DNA from: Gallintestinimicrobium propionicum
GTDB taxonomy: Bacteria; Bacillota; Clostridia; Lachnospirales; Lachnospiraceae
Assembly: GCF_025567525.1 (NCBI RefSeq)
Contig: NZ_JAOQJY010000015.1
Span: forward strand, 39,241-103,240
Direction of reading: 5' to 3'
DNA: 64,000 nt
The notes below the pieces were generated by a model. The model made no database searches, was not told the origin of the DNA, and worked only from the letters and a program-made list of their open reading frames with translations. This document shows positions 8,678 to 16,385 of the stretch, in pieces (the stretch's first letter is position 1; each line of letters begins with the position of its first letter). The translations under genes were made by a program, and so were the position numbers.

Positions 8678-10162
8678 ATGGGGTGTACAACAATACTGGT
8701 CGGGAAAAAAGCGACCTATGACGGTTCAACGATGATCGCGAGAAACGATGATTCCGGCGCCGGACATTTTACAGCGAAGAAGTTTACTGTGGTTTCTCCA
8801 AAGCAGCAGCCGAAAACCTATCATTCCGTACTCTCTCATGTGACCATCGAACTGCCGGAGAATCCGATGCGCTATACAGCGATGCCGAATGCGGTGGAAG
8901 GAAAAGGTATCTGGGCTGCCAGCGGCGTCAATGAGGCACATGTTGCGATGACTGCTACTGAGACGATCACCTCGAATCCGCGCGTGCTGGGAGCGGATCC
9001 GTTGGTCGTTTATCAGCCTGCAGCGGATGGAAAGGAAGAGATTGCCGGAGGAATCGGGGAAGAGGATCTGGTTTGTCTGGTGCTTCCTTATATCAGAAGC
9101 GCCAGAGAGGGCGTTTTACGTCTTGGCAGCCTGTTGGAGCAATACGGGACATATGAGATGAACGGAATTGCTTTTCAGGATAAAGACGAGATCTGGTGGC
9201 TGGAAACCATCGGAGGACATCACTGGATGGCAAGAAGAGTGCCGGATGAGGTTTATGTCGTGATGCCAAACCAGCTCGGAATCGACAGCTTTGATCTGGA
9301 AGATGCTTACGGAGAACAGAAAAATTTCCTCTGCTCCGCAGATTTGAAAGAATTTATCGAAACCTACCATCTGAACCTTTCTATGGACGGTTCGCTGAAT
9401 CCGCGGGATGTCTTCGGCAGTCATGACGATGCAGATCATGTATACAACACACCCCGGGCATGGTTTATGGAGCGGTATCTGAATCCGAACACCTATCGCT
9501 GGGACGGTGCGCTTGCTGATTTTACACCGGTTTCCGATGATCTGCCGTGGTGCATGGTTCCCGAAAAAAAGATCACAGTCGAGGATGTGAAATATGTCCT
9601 GTCCGGTCACTATCAGGGGACGCCGTATGATCCCTATGGATCCTATGGCGATAAATCCATGCGTGGTGCATACCGTTCCATCGGCATCAACCGAAATGAT
9701 TTCATGGCGTTGATCCAGATCAGACCGGATATGGAAGCGGACTGCAGTCCGGTGGAATGGATTGCCTACGGGTCCAATGCATTTAACGCCCTTGTTCCAT
9801 TTTATGCAGATGTGGAGGAAACACCGGAGTATTTAAACAACACGACCGGGCGGGTTTCGACAGAGAACTTTTACTGGTCGAGCCGTCTGATCGCAGCGAT
9901 GGCGGACGCTTCCTATAATAAATCTCTGTTCCATGTGGAGCGTTATCAGGAAAGAGTTGCAGCAAAGGGACACGAGCTGATCAACCGCTATGATGCACGT
10001 TTGGCAGCAGAACAGGATCCGGCGGTAAGAAAAGCGCTGCGGCAGCAGGCAAATGCGGAGATTGCTGCGATGCTGCAGAAGGAAACAGACGATACGCTTG
10101 ATAAGGTGTTGTTTGAGCTGAGCAGCCAGATGAAAAACGCATATTCCAGATCGGATGCATAA
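8678..10162 (+). CDS. C69-family dipeptidase (PepD-like)
   Basis: An N-terminal-nucleophile cysteine dipeptidase of 494 residues. The protein starts MGCTTILVGKKATYDG; in this family the Cys near the N-terminus (here Cys3) becomes the nucleophile after processing. The STMIARNDD segment that follows is typical of family C69/U34. Later blocks include GIWAASGVNEAHVAMTATET and a C-terminal region rich in charged helices. There is no clear signal peptide, so it is probably cytoplasmic and recycles peptides. The ribosome binding site AGGAGG is ideal. It follows murF by 10 bases and shares its terminator with the convergent MATE gene. Confidence 0.9.
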   Translation: MGCTTILVGKKATYDGSTMIARNDDSGAGHFTAKKFTVVSPKQQPKTYHSVLSHVTIELPENPMRYTAMPNAVEGKGIWAASGVNEAHVAMTATETITSNPRVLGADPLVVYQPAADGKEEIAGGIGEEDLVCLVLPYIRSAREGVLRLGSLLEQYGTYEMNGIAFQDKDEIWWLETIGGHHWMARRVPDEVYVVMPNQLGIDSFDLEDAYGEQKNFLCSADLKEFIETYHLNLSMDGSLNPRDVFGSHDDADHVYNTPRAWFMERYLNPNTYRWDGALADFTPVSDDLPWCMVPEKKITVEDVKYVLSGHYQGTPYDPYGSYGDKSMRGAYRSIGINRNDFMALIQIRPDMEADCSPVEWIAYGSNAFNALVPFYADVEETPEYLNNTTGRVSTENFYWSSRLIAAMADASYNKSLFHVERYQERVAAKGHELINRYDARLAAEQDPAVRKALRQQANAEIAAMLQKETDDTLDKVLFELSSQMKNAYSRSDA

Positions 10163-10189
10163 AAAAACGCGCCGTCAGGCGCGTTTTTC
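10161..10189. terminator. Two-way terminator
   Basis: A-tract, acgcgcc, a four-base loop gtca, ggcgcgt and a T-tract: a compact symmetric Rho-independent terminator. It overlaps the end of the dipeptidase gene (stop at 10160-10162) and the end of the leftward MATE gene (10175), so it serves both. Confidence 0.9.
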
Positions 10190-11515
10190 TTTCTTGTTCA
10201 GGTAGAGATAAAATCCAACGTTCAACAGGATGCCGACAGTTGTGGAAACCGGTGCGGCAAGTCCGATCCTTGTCAGGCTGGCGTTTGGCTGGATACTCAT
10301 GAAGTAAGCGAAGGGGAGACGGACGCAGAGGGTCTGGATCAGACCCTGGAGCATAACCCAGAGCGTTTTGTTGTTACCGTTGAAGTAGCCGATCATGCTG
10401 AACAAAACAGCGGTGACGATGGTTTCAGGCGCAAAGCCCTTTAAGTACGCAAAGCCGTTTTGGATAACGGCAGCGTCTGTGGAAAAGAAAGCTGCGAGCA
10501 GGTCACCCTGGAACCAGATGAGAGTAAAAACGAGGCAGCCAAAGACCAGACCAATGCCGATTCCGGTGAACATGGACTTTTTTGCCCGTTTCAGATTGCC
10601 TGCACCGACATTCTGGGAAACGAAGGACGCCATGGATTGCATCAGGGAGCTGGGAATCAGCATTGCAAAGTTGACGATTTTGCAGGCGACACCATAGCCG
10701 GAGGAGGCTTCCAGGCCGAGGCGGTTGACAAAGGCGCAGAGGGCGAGGAACGAAACCTGGGTCAGAAATTCCTGCAGGGCGAGAGGAAGACCGATGCTTA
10801 AAAATTTGCTGCACTGGGAATTGAAGCCAAGATCGCTTTTGCCAATGTGGAAGGGCAGCTGCTTTTTGAAAAGAATAACCACCGCAAAGACAACGCTGAC
10901 CGCCTGTGCAAATACGGTTGCAAATGCTGCGCCCGCTGCGTCCATGTGCAGACCGGCAACCAAAACGAGGTCGCCGACGATGTTGACGATACATGCGACG
11001 AGGACGAACAGGAGCGGAGATTTGCTGTCGCCAAGTCCGCGGAAAATCGCCGACAGCAGGTTGTAGGCGACGATGAAGAAAATACCGCTGCCGCAGATAC
11101 GAACATAACTTGCCGTCAGAGTGACTGCTTCAGCAGGAGCCTGCATGAGTACAGAGATGGGGCGGGCAAAGAAAACCATCGCTGCGAACAGGCAGACAGA
11201 AAGCAGTGTGAATACAACCGCCGCGCCGCCGATGACGGAGCTGATCTGTTCCGGGTTCTTTTCCCCGAGATAACGGGCGATCAGGACGGTGACGCCCATT
11301 GCGAGCTGTGTCACAACAAAGGTGACGAGGTTTAACACCTGGCTGCCGGTGGAAACCGCAGACAGTCCGGAGGTGGAGCCGAATCTGCCGACGACGAGCA
11401 GATCGACGGCGCCGTAGGCAGCCTGGAGTACCAGCGCGCCCAGAATCGGAATCATAAAAGGTACCAGTTTCTTTAAAATATTTCCCTGTGTAAAATCTGT
11501 CTTATCACTTGTCAA
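10175..11515 (-). CDS. MATE family efflux transporter (MarR-linked)
   Basis: A multidrug/toxic-compound exporter of about 446 residues with twelve hydrophobic segments. It has the MATE features MIPILGALVLQAAYGAVDLL and VGRFGSTSGLSAVSTGSQ near the N-terminus and a matching second half (LPLALQEFLTQVSFLALCAF). These proteins use Na+ or H+ gradients; the drug range cannot be predicted. The start is probably the TTG at 11515, eight bases after AAAGGAG and overlapping the end of the marR gene; a GTG at 11533 is an alternative with a poorer site. It is co-transcribed with the MarR regulator, which suggests control by an inducing compound. Confidence 0.88.
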   Translation of the reverse strand: MTSDKTDFTQGNILKKLVPFMIPILGALVLQAAYGAVDLLVVGRFGSTSGLSAVSTGSQVLNLVTFVVTQLAMGVTVLIARYLGEKNPEQISSVIGGAAVVFTLLSVCLFAAMVFFARPISVLMQAPAEAVTLTASYVRICGSGIFFIVAYNLLSAIFRGLGDSKSPLLFVLVACIVNIVGDLVLVAGLHMDAAGAAFATVFAQAVSVVFAVVILFKKQLPFHIGKSDLGFNSQCSKFLSIGLPLALQEFLTQVSFLALCAFVNRLGLEASSGYGVACKIVNFAMLIPSSLMQSMASFVSQNVGAGNLKRAKKSMFTGIGIGLVFGCLVFTLIWFQGDLLAAFFSTDAAVIQNGFAYLKGFAPETIVTAVLFSMIGYFNGNNKTLWVMLQGLIQTLCVRLPFAYFMSIQPNASLTRIGLAAPVSTTVGILLNVGFYLYLNKKEKRA

Positions 11516-11957
11516 GGTCGTTTCTCCTTTCACACATTACTTGATAAAATATTTCAATGGTACGGATGGTACATTCCGCATCTTCGCCGGAGATGGCCTC
11601 CAGATCGGGCAGCAGGGCGCTAAAAACCTGTTCGTTGTACTTGGCAGAGAGCTTTTTGCCTTCGTCTGTAATGGAAAGGTACATGATGCGTGCATCCTCT
11701 TCGGACGGCTTTTTGGTCAGATAGCCTTTTTGCTCCATCTCCTTTACCGTTCTCGTCACGCCGGGACGCGGAAGGTTCAGCGCATCGCTGATGTCGGATA
11801 CTTTTACGGAAGTTCCGTTTATTTCCATCTGTTCGATGACATCCAGAAAATGGATATAGGATGGTGTCACGCCGTCCGGCAGCGGCGGGAGCATATCGCG
11901 GATGCGCTTTGCCTCATAGCAGGCGTCCAGCAGCCGTTTGATGAGTTCGATTGTCAT
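11505..11957 (-). CDS. MarR-family regulator of the MATE exporter
   Basis: A 150-residue winged-helix regulator. The reading helix region is VKVSDISDALNLPRPGVTRTV, followed by the wing KPSEEDARIMYLSITDEGKK, both classic MarR. The start is the ATG at 11957 (MTIELIKRLLDACY), with GGAGG in the preceding ATGGAGGATTTT. It overlaps the MATE gene by about 11 bases, which implies translational coupling. A perfect ATTATC-TTT-GATAAT palindrome just downstream of its promoter (12157-12171) is the probable autoregulatory operator. Confidence 0.88.
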   Translation of the reverse strand: MTIELIKRLLDACYEAKRIRDMLPPLPDGVTPSYIHFLDVIEQMEINGTSVKVSDISDALNLPRPGVTRTVKEMEQKGYLTKKPSEEDARIMYLSITDEGKKLSAKYNEQVFSALLPDLEAISGEDAECTIRTIEIFYQVMCERRNDLDK

Positions 11958-12059
11958 AAAATCCTCCATTCCGCAGGCGCTTTGCGCCGAAGGAATCGCG
12001 AGGCGAACGTCCAGTTCGGCTCTGCGATCATAGCTACTTTGTGACGCTTGCGGCACAAA

Positions 12060-12100
12060 CAATAGAATGCACGCTCTGCGAGCATTCTATTGTCATGAAT
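12060..12100 (+). repeat. Family A hairpin repeat, copy 1
   Basis: Inverted arms caatagaatgc (12060-12070) and gcattctattg (12082-12092) around acgctctgcga, then tcatgaat. The same unit recurs at 27458, 34396, 34440, 46356, 49829 and 60751. Here it lies in the leader of the leftward marR gene. Confidence 0.85.
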
Positions 12101-12108
12101 AGCTGTGT

Positions 12109-12143
12109 GAAAAATAAGCGATCACGCTTATTTGTCACACTAA
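12109..12143. promoter_or_regulatory. Leader hairpin upstream of marR-MATE
   Basis: gtgtgaaaaataagcg and cgcttatttgtcacac form a 16-position stem with one mismatch and a short atca loop. It lies in the transcribed leader of marR-MATE, between promoter and gene. It may stabilise the mRNA or act as an attenuator; no T-tract follows, so a terminator is less likely. Confidence 0.55.
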
Positions 12144-12156
12144 ATCCCTCCATATG

Positions 12157-12211
12157 ATTATCTTTGATAATTACCATCGATAATAATATAGAGGGATTTG
12201 AAATTTGTCAA
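12157..12211 (-). promoter_or_regulatory. marR-MATE promoter with MarR-type operator
   Basis: On the minus strand, TTGACA (12211-12206) and TATTAT (12188-12183) are separated by 17 bases. The perfect palindrome ATTATC-TTT-GATAAT lies at 12157-12171, about where the early transcribed region begins, and a related half-site ATCGATAAT overlaps the -10 region. The site position suits repression by the downstream MarR protein. A wider pair aaatccctc (12142-12150) / gagggattt (12191-12199) brackets it. The rest of the gap up to 12407 holds no recognised gene. Confidence 0.7.
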
Positions 12212-12407
12212 GAAAAAATTTTGCGAGAAAATCCAGTGCAGTGCGTTAGGAGCGGCGACCGACAGTGGTTTTACGCTGTGTTGCCGTTGTGCTTTCGCAT
12301 ACCATTGGGGCGCACGGACTGCGATTGGTGCATAGCGGATTGTTTTTTTAACGAGGTCTGCTAAGATGAAAAGGTAGCAGCAGAACATCTGTGGGATGGA
12401 GGATAAA

Positions 12408-13163
12408 ATGCCGCTTGTTGGATTGTGCGGAGAGCCGAAGGAAGCCCTGGAAAAAATTGAATACATGATGCAGGCGCTTTCCCTGCAGGGGCAGTTTTCG
12501 AAAGAAGATCCAGTCCAGGCGGAAAAAAACAGACAGACAGAGTTTGTGCGGATCACGGAAAAATCTGCGGAAGCGTTGGAAGCTCTGGATTGTCTGATCT
12601 GGTGGGGCAGCTGTGAAAATGTCCTGTCGGAGGAAGTAGACAGCCTGTTGGAAGAATATCCCCGCCTTGCGGTGATTTTTGTGGCGGACAGCCCGGAAGC
12701 GGTGTTTGATGCACTGACAAAGCCTTTTTTTCATGTGGTGCGGGGATATGCGCTGGAACAGGATTTGAAGGCGGCGCTTGCGAAATTGAAAAAACAGAGG
12801 CGCACGGGCAGCGGTTACCGGAGCTTTCCGTATCGGGAAAGCCCTTCGTCCGACGGCAGAATCCGGGTGCGGGAAAAGGAAATCCTGTATCTGGAAAGTA
12901 TGCGGCACGAGATCTGGGTGCACTGCGAAAAGAAGGTGTTCCTGACGTCGGAAACGCTCGGATACTGGGAGGAAAAGCTGCGCGTCAGGTCGTTTTTACG
13001 CGTCCACAAAAGTTTTCTGGTCAATCCCGGGCAGATCAGCCGGATTGGAAGGGAAATGATAGAGCTGGAGGATGGCAGCCAGCTTCCGGTTAGCCGCTAC
13101 CGCTATCCGGAAGTCATGGCGCGCTACGAGGCGTGGATCCGGCATGCGGAATTTCTGGAGTGA
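12408..13163 (+). CDS. LytTR-family transcriptional regulator
   Basis: A 251-residue regulator. The C-terminal 100 residues are a LytTR DNA-binding domain: IRVREKEILYLESMRHEIWV, the segment FLRVHKSFLVNPGQI and LPVSRYRYPEV. The N-terminal half has the size of a response-regulator receiver (DCLIWWGSCENV, RLAVIFVADSPEAVFDAL) but lacks a clear acidic phosphorylation pocket, so it may work without a sensor kinase; none is adjacent. The start at 12408 (MPLVGLCGEP) is chosen because GGAGG lies five bases before it; an ATG at 12396 overlaps that site. It immediately precedes an ABC exporter operon that it may control. Confidence 0.8.
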   Translation: MPLVGLCGEPKEALEKIEYMMQALSLQGQFSKEDPVQAEKNRQTEFVRITEKSAEALEALDCLIWWGSCENVLSEEVDSLLEEYPRLAVIFVADSPEAVFDALTKPFFHVVRGYALEQDLKAALAKLKKQRRTGSGYRSFPYRESPSSDGRIRVREKEILYLESMRHEIWVHCEKKVFLTSETLGYWEEKLRVRSFLRVHKSFLVNPGQISRIGREMIELEDGSQLPVSRYRYPEVMARYEAWIRHAEFLE

Positions 13164-13202
13164 GACAGCGAGTGAACCAAAATAGAGAAGAGAGGGAAAA
13201 CA

Positions 13203-14189
13203 ATGGAAGAGATGATTTCGGTCAATAATCTGCGGAAGGAATTTTCCTATTATAAAAAGGGCGTAGGGCTGCAGGGATCGTTAAATAACCTGTTCCACCG
13301 GCAGATGCTGACAAAGGAAGCGGTAAAGGACGTTTCTTTTTCCGTGGAAAAAGGGGAAATGATGGCGCTGCTGGGACCAAACGGCGCAGGAAAGACGACG
13401 ACATTAAAGCTTCTGTCCGGTATTTTGTATCCGACATCCGGGGAGGTTCTGGTGAATGGCTTTTTGCCCTGGGAACGGAAAAATGAGTTCAAGCGAAGCT
13501 TTGCCATCGTCATGGGTCAGAAAAATCAGCTGTGGTGGGATCTGCCTGCCAGCGACAGCCTGTATCTGAATAAATGCATTTACGATGTGGATGACAGGGA
13601 ATACAAAAAGACCGTGGACGAGCTGTCGGAGCTTCTTGGCGTGCGGGAGCTGATGAATATTCAGGTGCGCAGACTTTCTCTCGGAGAACGGATGAAGATG
13701 GAAATCCTGGCGGCGCTGATTCACCGCCCCGGTATTCTGTTTTTAGATGAGCCGACGATCGGTCTGGATATTGTGTCCCAGCAAAAAATCTGTGACTTTT
13801 TACACTATTACAACGAACAGACGAGAACAACGATCATTTTAACGAGCCATTATATGCGGGATATCGAAGCACTTTGCAGCCGGGCAGTCATTATTAACAG
13901 CGGCACGCTGGTCTACGACGGCGCGCTTTCTGATATCAACCACAGAATGGGGGATAAACGCCTGCTGACCCTTTCTTTTTCCAGCCCGGTAGAAACCGGG
14001 AAGCTGTCCATATTCGGGCGGGTGCGGGAAAATAAAGATCTGACGGCAGTTCTGGAAATCCCGAAGGAGCGGATCAAGGAAACGGCGTCGCAGATGCTTT
14101 CCCTGTTTCCGGTGGATGATTTTACTGTGACGGAGGTTCCGCTGGAAGAGAGCATTGCCAGAATTTTCACCGGGGAGGTGACAGGATGA
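13203..14189 (+). CDS. ABC exporter ATPase (ABC-2 type)
   Basis: A 328-residue ATPase for the two permeases that follow. The fold starts with an extended N-terminal segment (YYKKGVGLQGSLNNLF), then Walker A GPNGAGKTTTLKLL, a Q-loop IVMGQKNQLWWDLPASDS, signature LSLGERMKMEILAAL, Walker B ILFLDEPTIGLD and switch TSHYM. The QLWWDLP region and the long C-terminal extension are shared by ATPases that pair with DUF990-type permeases. The substrate is unknown. It overlaps the next gene by four bases (ATGA). Confidence 0.88.
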   Translation: MEEMISVNNLRKEFSYYKKGVGLQGSLNNLFHRQMLTKEAVKDVSFSVEKGEMMALLGPNGAGKTTTLKLLSGILYPTSGEVLVNGFLPWERKNEFKRSFAIVMGQKNQLWWDLPASDSLYLNKCIYDVDDREYKKTVDELSELLGVRELMNIQVRRLSLGERMKMEILAALIHRPGILFLDEPTIGLDIVSQQKICDFLHYYNEQTRTTIILTSHYMRDIEALCSRAVIINSGTLVYDGALSDINHRMGDKRLLTLSFSSPVETGKLSIFGRVRENKDLTAVLEIPKERIKETASQMLSLFPVDDFTVTEVPLEESIARIFTGEVTG

Positions 14190-14986
14190 AGCTGTATCGA
14201 TGCGTTTATCAGATGGGAGTGGAAACCGCTCTGGAATACCGGGCAAATATGGTGCTGACATTGTTGAGTACGATTTTTCCAATCATCATTCAGACCTTTT
14301 TGTGGAATTATCTGTACGGCAACGGGGATGCGGGAGCGATGACGGGCTATAGCTATACGGAAATTATCGTGTATACGCTGCTTGCCGGGCTGGTGTCGAA
14401 GCTGGTTATTACCGGGTTCGAATATCAGATCAACGAGGACATCAAGGACGGCGGGCTGAATAAATATCTGATCCGCCCGGTCAACTACTGCGGCTACCGG
14501 TTCTGCAGCTATCTCGGGGAAAAGATGCCGCAGCTGATTTTACTGCTGATCTGTACGTCTGTACTGGTTGCATTTTCAAGCATATTTCTCGGACTGGAGC
14601 TGTCTTTGGTTCGAATCGTGCTGTTTTTGGTGGGGCTGGTTCTGGCAGTGATCCTGAATTTCTTTATCTTTTACTGCGTGGCGTTGCTGAGCTTCTGGCT
14701 GACGGACGTGCATCTGCTGTTCGGAACGGTCAGCGTGGTGCTGGTGGTTGTCAGCGGCGGCGTGTTCCCCATGGATATTTTCGGAAAAACGGCGGCGCTT
14801 CTGATCTCCTTGCTTCCGTTCGGGTATACGACGCAGTTTCCGGTCAACATTATCAATGGAAAGCTTTCGATGGGAGCAATTGGCACCGGAATTCTGTGCC
14901 AGCTTGCATGGATCGCATTTTTCTGGGGACTGGGGCAGATGATGTGGAAAAAAGGACTGCAGCGCTTTGCTGCGGTAGGAGGCTGA
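14186..14986 (+). CDS. ABC-2 type permease (DUF990-like), first subunit
   Basis: A 266-residue membrane protein with about six hydrophobic segments. The start is typical of the DUF990/ABC2_membrane_6 family: YQMGVETALEYRANMVLTL, then a conserved region INEDIKDGGLNKYLIRPVNY. The matching block in the next gene (IRDGKLDMYLVKPVAAQF) shows the two permeases are paralogues and probably form a heterodimer with the ATPase. The start overlaps the ATPase stop. Substrate unknown. Confidence 0.85.
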   Translation: MKLYRCVYQMGVETALEYRANMVLTLLSTIFPIIIQTFLWNYLYGNGDAGAMTGYSYTEIIVYTLLAGLVSKLVITGFEYQINEDIKDGGLNKYLIRPVNYCGYRFCSYLGEKMPQLILLLICTSVLVAFSSIFLGLELSLVRIVLFLVGLVLAVILNFFIFYCVALLSFWLTDVHLLFGTVSVVLVVVSGGVFPMDIFGKTAALLISLLPFGYTTQFPVNIINGKLSMGAIGTGILCQLAWIAFFWGLGQMMWKKGLQRFAAVGG

Positions 14987-14989
14987 CGG

Positions 14990-15808
14990 ATGGAAAAGAA
15001 AACTGGTATTTTGAATACATTTATAAGGTATGGAAAACTGCTGTTCGTATTTCTGAAAATGTCCCTGATGGCGCAGCTGGAATACCGGATCAACTTTGCA
15101 GCGGGCGTTTTGGTGGAAACCGGTTGGTTGTTGATCAAGCTTTTGTATGTGGCGGTGGTTTACCGGGCAGGCATCAAAATCGGAGTCCTGACGCCGGATC
15201 ATATTTTATTGTTCATTGGGGTGTACATTCTGCTGACCGGCGTTTACATGCTATATTACCCGAACTTTACGTCATTGACGACGATGATTCGGGATGGAAA
15301 ACTCGACATGTATCTGGTAAAACCGGTTGCGGCGCAGTTTCTGGTGACAATGCAGCGACTGGATCTGTCGCTGCTTGTGCCGGATGCGGCTGCGGGAATC
15401 GTCATGATCGGGATCGGCTGGCATCGGGCAGGACTTCCCGTGACGGTCGGCTCGATCGCAGGCTTTCTCTTTTTCCTGATCTGCGGCGCGCTCCTGACCT
15501 ACAGCCTGTTTTTGCTGCCGCATCTTTTGGTGTTCTGGACGACGGCAACGAACGGCATCGCGGATCTGACGGCGGCAGTTTGGGACTTCAACAACATGCC
15601 GCAGCTCATTTACGGCAAGTGGATGCAGCGTATCGGAACGTTTCTGTTGCCGGTGTTTGTCATCACGAACTTCCCGGGGCTGTTTTTGATGGGCGAGTTG
15701 TCTGCTCCGATGGCAGTCTGGGGCGTCGCTGCACCGATCGTATTCTTTTTGATCGCACGGGCGGTGTGGAATCAGGCAGTGAAGAATTATACGTCGGCGA
15801 GCACGTAA
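14990..15808 (+). CDS. ABC-2 type permease (DUF990-like), second subunit
   Basis: A 272-residue membrane protein with about six hydrophobic segments, paralogous to the gene just upstream. The family block is IRDGKLDMYLVKPVAAQF, and the C-terminal WGVAAPIVFFLIARAVWNQAVKNYTSA is also typical. It is three bases after the first permease and completes the lytTR-ATPase-permease-permease unit. It ends 19 bases before a convergent regulator gene. Confidence 0.85.
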   Translation: MEKKTGILNTFIRYGKLLFVFLKMSLMAQLEYRINFAAGVLVETGWLLIKLLYVAVVYRAGIKIGVLTPDHILLFIGVYILLTGVYMLYYPNFTSLTTMIRDGKLDMYLVKPVAAQFLVTMQRLDLSLLVPDAAAGIVMIGIGWHRAGLPVTVGSIAGFLFFLICGALLTYSLFLLPHLLVFWTTATNGIADLTAAVWDFNNMPQLIYGKWMQRIGTFLLPVFVITNFPGLFLMGELSAPMAVWGVAAPIVFFLIARAVWNQAVKNYTSAST

Positions 15809-15827
15809 GAAGCTTCTAATCCTTCGA

Positions 15828-16212
15828 CTATTCCAGCAGATCTTCCACGCGGCAGCCCAGCGCATTGGCAAGACTGATTACAACATTCACCTGCGCTTTG
15901 CTGATATCGTTCTGCCGTTGCTCATAGAGCTGAATCATGCGAAGTGTGACGCCGGATGCGTCGCTTAACTGCTGTTGGGTAAAGCCGCGTGCTTTTCGGA
16001 TTTCATACAGTCTGGTTTTTCTGCGGGCTTTGTTTCTGGAGAGAATTTCGTTTGCTGTCTCGACGAATTTGTTTTCATCGGCTTCATGGAGGATATACAT
16101 GGACATTACAGTGGAAAGTGTAAGCCCGTCTTTTACGATATCTTCAAAGCGTCTGCCAGTGTGCCACTGATAGTAGGCAAGAACCATGATAGATTGTGAG
16201 CTTATCTGACAT
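15828..16212 (-). pseudogene. XRE-type helix-turn-helix gene with an out-of-frame start
   Basis: The C-terminal 60 residues form an XRE domain (RKARGFTQQQLSDASGVTLR, then NDISKAQVNVVISLANALGC). The only good start signal, AAGGAGGT before the ATG at 16212, is in another frame and would make 22 residues, MSDKLTIYHGSCLL..., before a stop. The XRE frame is open from 16268 but that ATG lies in an operator repeat with no ribosome binding site; an ATG at 16187 (MVLAYYQWHTG) also lacks one. LTIYHGS resembles the beginning of DUF3990 proteins. The best explanation is a frameshift or a deletion that fused the front of one gene to the next. Translation of the XRE part from 16187 remains possible. Confidence 0.55.
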
Positions 16213-16233
16213 GGAAGTACCTCCTTAAAAAAA

Positions 16234-16326
16234 TATCGCCAGAACGATAGTTTTACCACGATATTCATATTATATCGCCAGAACGATAGTTTTGTTGTTT
16301 GCCTATATTATATCGTTCCAACGATA
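16234..16326. promoter_or_regulatory. Three operator-like palindromic repeats
   Basis: Three 16-bp units at 16234-16249, 16273-16288 and 16311-16326. The first two are tatcgccagaacgata; the third, tatcgttccaacgata, is a perfect palindrome with a two-base centre. Spacings are 39 and 38 bases, and the flanking bases atat/gttt are also kept. They sit just upstream of the XRE-type gene, in the place expected for autoregulatory operators. Confidence 0.75.
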
Positions 16327-16343
16327 GTGTGTCGATGAGGCGT

Positions 16344-16376
16344 AAAAAAACAGGCGTTGTAATTACGCCTGTTTTT
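16344..16376 (-). terminator. Terminator of the second MATE gene
   Basis: aaaaaaacaggcgt, loop, acgcctgttttt. It lies 10 bases past the stop of the leftward MATE gene, with T-tracts on both strands, so it could also shield the operator region from read-through. Confidence 0.88.
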
Positions 16377-16385
16377 GATACGACA

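Noticed and set aside
7967..8735. Several leftward and rightward frames of 85-200 codons over murF
   Set aside because: They are shadows of the murF coding sequence, rich in Arg/Ser/Pro as expected for antisense frames in GC-rich codons.
12212..12395. Possible small RNA or tRNA in the gap before the LytTR gene
   Set aside because: No cloverleaf, no T-loop motif and no terminator could be found; only short unrelated inverted pairs were seen.
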